DNA from: Kryptolebias marmoratus
Lineage: Eukaryota; Chordata; Actinopteri; Cyprinodontiformes; Rivulidae
Assembly: GCF_001649575.2 (NCBI RefSeq)
Contig: NC_051450.1
Span: forward strand, 17,230,733-17,294,732
Direction of reading: 5' to 3'
Length of the DNA: 64,000 nucleotides
The notes below the pieces were generated by a model that searched no databases, had not been told where the DNA came from, and was given only the letters and a program-made list of their open reading frames with translations. The translations under genes and the position numbers were made by a program. Position 1 is the stretch's first letter; each line of letters begins with the position of its first letter. Positions 56,701-64,000 of this stretch are shown here, piece by piece.

Positions 56701-57500
56701 AAAGCAGAGCCCAAAGGACATGGAGGGGAGCCTGAGGAAGGCTAGGTGACAAGAAATTGTACATTTAGATCTATTTTAATTTCTGTTTGTGTTATGATTT
56801 GGCCATAACAATTTATTTTAAATTCTATTTTATTCAGATGGAATGCAGGTGATGTTGTCCTAATTTTGGACTGCAGATATCAAATAATTACACTATTTAA
56901 AATCATTACTGGTTTTAGAAAGGCTTTAAAGAACTAAACTGATGTGAATGGTATTTATCATAACAAACTGTGTAAACATATTCAAAGAAGCCAATGAGTG
57001 GAAGTTAAAGGATTTTATTTATGTAATTTATTGCAAAATAAATGAAAATAACCAATGGCTTGTTTGTCTATAATTATGTGACACAGGTTTTTTTCTGTCT
57101 AACCATTTTGTGTGCGTTGGAGTAGTTTTGTGTTGGTTGAGGTAAATAAAATGAACAAATCAGAAATTTCATATGTAAAACATCTCTGGGCAGAATTTCT
57201 TCAATTCGTTGTATTCGGAATTGCTTTCAGAATGCCCAGACCATTTAAACAAATGAAAGCATGAGTTTAAACAAATGGTTTAACCAATCGACCAGTTTTG
57301 GAGTTGTAGCCAGTGGGTGTTTTCTTTCTTTTAGAATCAAGCGATTCTGGAAAAAAAACCAGTAGTTGATTTACATGAAGGCATAGATGATCTGTTGCCT
57401 TCAGCTACACTGAAAATGAGAACAGGTGGATAGGATATTGTTGTAGAATCATTTTTAGTGAATGTTGTAAAATGACTGTTCAACAGAAGAAAAAAAAAGA
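53779..57500. other. Intergenic flank beyond trpa1, no gene seen
   Basis: AT-rich sequence without frames over 60 aa. 57185-57240 has an imperfect hairpin (TCTGGGCA facing TGCCCAGA). No KCNB2 exon is recognised. Confidence 0.6.
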
Positions 57501-60500
57501 TTTTTATAAAAAAATGGCTGCTCTACACCACAACATTTAGAGCTCCTTCAAACCTCAGTTTGCTAGATGTTCAGGTTAAAAACGGGGAATTATGTACTCA
57601 GGAGGTTATGGGTTCAGGTAGCTCGACTACTGAGAAGTGCTCACTGTTTTCGAAGAAGACACTCGAGTGGAATTAGAAAGCTTCGCTTTTAAGCTAAATG
57701 CCACAGAAACTGATTAAAACACAGGAAGCCATCCAACAACACTGATCACCATAAATAACACTTTTAGAAAAACAAGAATTTGAGGAATTATTAAAAATCT
57801 ATGCAAAAATACAGAAAGATGAATTTTACTTCCAAATGAACATCAATAATAAATAAAAGTGGTTAATATTTAGTTTTTTGTTGCAGTTGCTTTTCTCCTG
57901 TGATTTAGCAAATTTTATTTAACCTGGTTGTTACCATTTTGTTTCCTCACACATGCACACTTGTTGCATGATCATTGAAGCATTGTCTTAAATTTGCTAA
58001 GCATGCCACAATTTGTGTCTCGACTTGGCCTGTTTGCTGTCTGATAAAAGCTTGACATGTTTTAGAGGTTTTAACTGGTCTGTTTGGGTGTAATTTTGTT
58101 ATGAACTACCTGTATCATTGTGCTGTCAGTTTATGACATATTCACCTGCTGTGTTGCCTTATGTTTAATTAGACTGTCTCAACAACTAACAACTGCAATT
58201 TGTTTTATCGATGTACACGTGTGAGTGTGGGGAGTCAGGTAGAAAAGGCCTATTTGTGAAAGGCATCATTGCCACTGTTAGGCACGCATTGAAACATCCC
58301 TGCAATGATTTCTTGGATTCTTCTCACATCTTTACACAGCATTCATTTATTTTGTTCTCACCATGTTTTATTGACGTGAGTCTGCATTCTCAGCAATAAA
58401 TGCAGTAAAAAGCTCACATTGTGGCCGCCTCGCAGAAATGAACATTTAAGTCAGTTACTCCGTCTGACAACAACATTTCGTCTGCCAAGGCAGCTTCTAG
58501 AAGTCAGACAGTGCCATTTTTCACAAGACAGTACTCAGTTTAATGTCATGGTGTCTTAAGTTCAGTTTATTTAACATGTTTATTCTTTTTTTGAGCATGT
58601 AAGGCATTTTTTGTTGAGGTATAAAAAGTAATTAATTAAATAAAAAAATTAAATTTCCTAAAAACTACAGTGCACATTAAGCTTTATTGTCAAACGTTAG
58701 AATAGCTTAGGTTCACAAGCAATCAATTTTAGGCAAACGGCACCATTTCTTTTGGTTGTAAACAAATTTTTAAGAATGAATTTGCTTACTGTCAGTTTTC
58801 CCGGGCCTTTGACCTTATCTGAACTTGGACCTTTGGTTATAAGGTTTGCGAAGCCCTGGTGTAGACACTTGTGACTCACAAAAAAGAACTACATTAAGTG
58901 CCTTGCTTTCAAAAGGGAAACCGCTTACGGATTTAAAGAGTAAAAAGTACAGGGTAATGTGTTGCTGTACACAAAAGTGGCTGAGAACGGCAATATGCAG
59001 AGTGCATCAATGCAGAGCTGTCAGTCACAGGTTCACAACAGACTAAATGTTCTTAGTGTGTGTAAGTGTGTGTGTGGTCCCAGTACCATGTGCTACTGCA
59101 ATGGTGCTCCATCACTTATAAATGAGGTTGCCTCCTAAGAGTGATGTGAAGCGAGCAGCGGGCCAGCTGCCAGACTGCTTTTTGACACTTTATTCACTCC
59201 TTGTTGAAAACCTACTCAGCAGGTTTAACTTTTTTTTTTATTATTTAATTCACTGCTGAATTATATTTAAAACAAGAAGTCATTTACCCTTCCTTCAGAT
59301 CATTGTAGGCAAATTTTTTTTTGTCAGTTCTTTCTAAGCATTTTCTAGCCTGGCAGCGATGAGCCAGTCATACAATGCAAATAGCTTTGAAATGGGGATG
59401 CAAATTGCAAAGCATAATTATGTTTGCATGAAAATCTCTTTAGTCATACTGGGGATAAGGTTTTTCCTAAGCATACAATAAATGTGCAAAGCATGATTTT
59501 CAGTTATGAAAATATTCTGTGACATTTTATGTAGATTTTAAAAGAAACAAATGTACAGTGCTTATTTACTCAATTCTCAACCCATGTGCAACTTGTATTG
59601 CTGTCTTACTTGTGAAATTTTGATAGATGATCAATTCTCATACAAATAATTGTCTTTTTTATTTATATGCCACAATTTATGGTGCAAGTCAGCCAGTTTG
59701 CATTGACATTTTGCACAGGCCTTGTGATATACAAGACTTACAGGATACAGGATTATTAAAAAATAAGATATGTTTTATCTTAATTTTTAACTGTTATACA
59801 CTTATTTGACATTGTCCTTCTTGAACTTGAGCTGATGTTTTAATGGCCTTTTAAGTTTCTCTGGGTGGGGTTCTGGAGTTGGTGCCATCTGTGGATTTTG
59901 TCGTTCTTCTCAGGGACAAGATGAAGCTGGATCTGGTGGTGGTTAGGGCTGATAAACAGATTTGGTAAACACAAGCAAATGGTAAAGGTGAACTGGCAAT
60001 ATCTGTAACTTTTACTTACTTGGTTGTGCAATTTGGGTGACAAAACAAGGGAAAGTTTTATGGATGCAACTGATTCTTTTTTGGAAGTTTTCTGTACTCA
60101 TATATGAGAAGCTCTGACATTTAGGAGTTCAGAGAAGATATGCTGCTCTTCACTATTAAAAAGCAGAGGAAAAAGTATCACAAAGATCCTTTTCATATCC
60201 ATCTCCTAACAACAACTGGTCTGAGTTAAGCTGAGGTGATCTCAACTGTATTGTCCTGAGACTACAGAGAGCATTATAAGCACTGGAACCCCCCCTTGGG
60301 GGTCTAAATCCTTCATCCCAGATCTTGTGATTATCTGTGTGTATTTGCACCGCTCACATTGGAAAAACAATCATACGCTACAAATATTGCTACTGTGGCT
60401 TGTCAGAGAAAGTATCATTTTTATTTCATCTCAGCAAGACCATCTGTTCACTTGGTAAGGCCATGCCCTCACACACCTGGGAGTACATTTTGCACTGTAG

Positions 60501-63500
60501 TATTGTAAACATCAATTTTCTTTTTTTTTTTTTTAGCTTTTCATTGTTTTATCTACCAAAATTGCATCTATTGTGTTGTTTTAAAAAATATAATTACATT
60601 AAAACAAGGAAAATTGGTCATATTTGCATCAGCTATTTGAGGAATATGTTCATATAAAATGTAAATGATGATGTATCACTTTCTAAATCAAACAGATCCA
60701 TGGAAACACCAGGCCAGGACTGAAGAATAAAGATGTGTCCTACAGCTGCTTTTCTTCTCTTGAGTCATCCTCTAATCCTCTTTAACTGTATTCTTCCATC
60801 TGTCAGTACTGTGCCTTGTGCAGATGGTTAATGTTATATTCACACTTTACGGAGTCACCTGCAGGACTCTTATCCACTGAGTCACACAATATCAGAGACA
60901 GAAAAAAACCCCAACAACTTTAGCTTCACCTTTGAGACAAGCAGCATTATAAAAAGAAAAAAAAAACAACTTCAAAGCATCTGCTTGAAACTGTCAGGCT
61001 GCACTGCATCAGCTATTCTTAAATTAATCAAAATCTCACCTCCGCAAATGCCCTTTAGTGCTTTGGTTTTCCATTATTGCTTAGTAATGCAAACAACTCC
61101 TGGCCTTTTTTCACTTTTATTCAAACCCCAAAGAACTCTTGCAGAATGCAAAGCGAAGTTTTGCATTTAAAAAAAAAATTGTCCAGCTCTGTCCACCATG
61201 TGTCATGTAATTTGGTTCAAAATGTTTAACCTCCTGTCAACAAAGGGGAAAAAAATATTGTCCAAACACAATTTTTAAAAAATTTCCCAATCTTTTTAAG
61301 GTACCAAATCCCCACCTCTTTATAGTTGGCATCATTGAAAAGCTCTAAATGTCCTCTGTAGCAAAAGGAGTTAATTCAGTAGTATGCATCATGTGAGAAC
61401 TATGCAGGTTTTCGAATGTCCTCCACATAGGACACATTTATACTACTGGTATTCTTACAAAAGGCAAGCCCATTAAGATGCATCATTCTAAAATCAGATG
61501 CAATAAAGTTTGGCATCCAATTATTATGTAAAAAATACAATATTTAGCAAATAAAAAACTTGTAGTTTCCTGTTGGCTTATACAATAGATGGCTTTCTCT
61601 GCAGGTTAAAACTGTTCCACACGCTCACTGTTCTTGAAAACTTCATGTGCAGGCTGTTGTTTTGTAAGTTGATCATGAGTCAGGGCTAGCTGGACTTTTT
61701 CAACCCAGACAACGCTTGTCATCTCTGACACTTAGTTTGCACTTTGGTAAAGTCAGCTGCAGAACAAAGCTGACCACCGGGGCAATGTGTCACCCGACAT
61801 TAAAGCAGTTTGCTGTCGTTTCTGCAGCAACAATTTAAATAAATCAGTAAGCAGCCGATATTTTTATTTTTCCTTTTCGAATTTGAAGTGTTTAGTGAGT
61901 GCACAAGGGTTTTTCAGATTGTAATGGGTGATAATGAACTGCAGGAAGAGAGTGAGGGAGAGATTCGGTTTCAAGGCTCAATGGAGAGAGAAAAAGGACA
62001 GGCAGCATCGAGATGAGAGTCAGCTCAGCAATCCAAAATGCACTGTTTGCTTTCTGTTATTTTGTGATTGAAGATACAAAAGCTCTTGGACTGACAGAAA
62101 CTGTGAGTAATGAACTGACTTCCACACCACCAACACAGTGATTTTAAAGGTCAATGGATGGGTCAAGACAGCTAGATACTCTCTAAATTGCGAGAATGGT
62201 TTCACTGTCTCCCCTTTAGTGAAGTACTCCCAGCGAGGAGATGAGTTTGGATATCTACACTTTACGTACAGTTATAAATGAGTGAACAGAAACTGTATGC
62301 ACATTTATGAAGTCCATCTAGTGATGCAAACAACAAATTATGCAAAAGTCAGAGCAGCGGTCAAAATGAGTGGCATCATTCAGCTAATGAGCATGACACC
62401 ACCTTGTGGAGACAAAACAGATCTCTGAATAAAAAAAAGCTGTTGCATCCACAAACGCTGTTCAGAACAATTAAAAAGGCTGTGCAATCTTTAATTGGAC
62501 AAATGATTTGGAAATTGCTCTTAAAATGCCTGTAAAGTGGAGGGTCCTGAAAAATTTTGCATCATTCATCAATCCCTTTTTATCTCCCAACACTGGGGGT
62601 ATTATGTATCTAATTTCTTTTCCCAGAACTGCTGTATGAAGGATATTAGTTTTGAAATGCGTTCCACTTCACTGTTTAGGAAGCAACACAACATTAAACC
62701 TCCCTTTCCACACTCCCCTGAAATCCAATCAGGGGTGATGAATTTGGAATTGACGGTCACATCTTCAGAGCCGGACACTCAGCTGATGCAGGCTGTTGAA
62801 AAATGAGACGAGGGAGGAGGAAGAGGAGCGCGGCAGCTCAGCGTAGCGCACGGGGAGAGGAAAGGAGAGGAATGAGGATACAGTGGTGGATTTATGACTT
62901 CTTGTTTAGAGCATACTGCTGAAACAGACTCATAAATGTTTTTGATGGTCCAAAGATAAATTACGCCCAACGTGTCGGCTCAGCAGACGATAAATAATCC
63001 TAAAAGTTTAATTATTTTCTATCCATCCGATTTAATCTGGAGATATTTATATAGACCTGTATTTACATGGCATGTCACAGTCAAATCTGTGTGAGTGGGT
63101 TTAAGTTATACATGCAAGTAAAAATGTTGTGCCAAGAGCCAGCACTGAGGTAGCTATCTGTTCCAGTATCTAAAAATCTTTTTGGCTTCTTGTCTGTGCA
63201 GCGCTTTTAGCCTGCTTGTTGAGATTTTACTTGAAACTCCTCCTCTTTCTTCTACGTAAAGAGGTGAACAAGTGCTTTTAACTCAACTTATCTCATCAGG
63301 ATTATAAAAGAAAAAGTCAGTGTGTAGGATTTTTGTTTTTTGGTGTTTTTTTATTTTTTATTTTTGCAAAATGCATTTTTTTTTCTTCAAGTAACTGCAA
63401 GTGAATGTATGCACTCTCTTAAAATGCATTTTTGCATAGGAAGATATTTGCAGTTATGTTTGTGTAGGTGGGGTGCCTGCAACTGACCACTGTGTGGGAT
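57501..63500. other. Intergenic flank, no gene seen
   Basis: Mostly AT-rich. More complex patches at 59090-59220, 61780-62330 and 62790-63010 could be regulatory elements of the TRPA1-KCNB2 interval. Frames of up to 106 aa lack domains. Confidence 0.55.

Positions 63501-63534
<34 letters not shown>
63501..63534. repeat. (TG)n(AG)n compound microsatellite
   Basis: About seven TG units followed directly by about ten AG units. Confidence 0.95.
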
Positions 63535-63859
63535 CGCATGTGAGTTGATAGAGGTTTCCCCAGGAGAAGCGAAGCAGCAGAGTTGATTTGTGGAAAAAAA
63601 GCCATATTTTTTCCTCGCTATTGTGCAAATTTCATTCGATCTTAGGTGTTCGGCTTTTATCTCAGCGGATTTAAATTGTCCCTTCCCCTGCCTCTTCAGA
63701 TTATTGATTTCTCCAAACACTCCATCTTCAGTTTAGGACACCAAGATTGAGATTGGAATTTATGACCTTATCAGCGTGCTTTTAACCTGGAAACAGTTTC
63801 ATACGTCTTCCTAATTTAAAGGTTCATACTTAAACCTCACCAAATTGTCTAAATATATA

Positions 63860-64000
63860 TACAGGTGCTGGTCATAAAATTAGAATATCATGAAAAAGTA
63901 GATTGATTTCAGTAATTCCATTTAAAAAGTGAAACTTGTATATTATATTCATACATTACATACAAACTCATATATTTCAAATGTTTATTTCGTTTAATTT
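63860..64000. mobile_element. Dispersed teleost repeat, cut by the window end
   Basis: ACAGGTGCTGGTCATAAAATT, then AGAATATCATGAAAAAGTAG, is a repeat very common in fish genomes, probably a non-autonomous DNA transposon. Its family is not certain. It runs off the right edge. Confidence 0.7.

Noticed and set aside
53779..64000. Search for KCNB2 exons
   Set aside because: KCNB2 is the expected next gene in the human order, but no potassium-channel sequence is seen. It must lie beyond the window.

Overview
The window is nuclear DNA from a bony fish, most likely a teleost. The evidence is two vertebrate genes with GT-AG introns, fish-type dispersed repeats (a tRNA-derived SINE, a Tc1 relic, hAT-like MITEs) and an AT-rich background rich in microsatellites. 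The species cannot be named from the sequence.

Both protein-coding genes lie on the minus strand. At 28493-29216 is a two-exon bHLH repressor gene, msc (musculin; 165 aa reconstructed). At 33420-51849 is a complete 27-exon trpa1 gene encoding a predicted 1130-aa TRPA1 cation channel. I joined every coding exon by hand. Phases match at all 26 junctions and no stop or frameshift breaks the frame. The two genes are neighbours in the same orientation in human 8q13 (EYA1 - MSC - TRPA1 - KCNB2), so this is a conserved vertebrate block. A possible TATA-like promoter and non-coding first exon of trpa1 lies about 1.9 kb upstream of the start codon (53702-53778).

Region by region: 1-28.4 kb has no gene. 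It is the musculin-side flank, AT-rich with patches of more complex, homeodomain-motif-rich sequence that could be conserved enhancers, mixed with repeats: inverted-repeat family A, family B, a SINE, a Tc1 transposase relic, two hAT-like MITEs and a retroelement-like fragment. 28.5-29.2 kb is msc. 29.2-33.4 kb is the short spacer to trpa1. 33.4-51.85 kb is trpa1, whose introns hold four family A copies, a 45-unit 10-bp minisatellite and a pentanucleotide microsatellite. 51.85-64 kb is the upstream flank of trpa1, with no recognisable gene. It ends inside a dispersed teleost repeat.

The two genes are not known to share a pathway. musculin acts in the nucleus in muscle and lymphoid precursors. 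TRPA1 is a plasma-membrane sensor of electrophiles and temperature in sensory neurons. The points most worth following are residue changes at pharmacologically mapped TRPA1 sites (human C665 to Ala, S873/T874 to Ile/Val, D915 to Glu, N855 to Gly), the 10-bp GATA-like minisatellite in intron 10, and family A elements that carry a ready-made splice donor. I saw no evidence for a wholly new multi-gene system.
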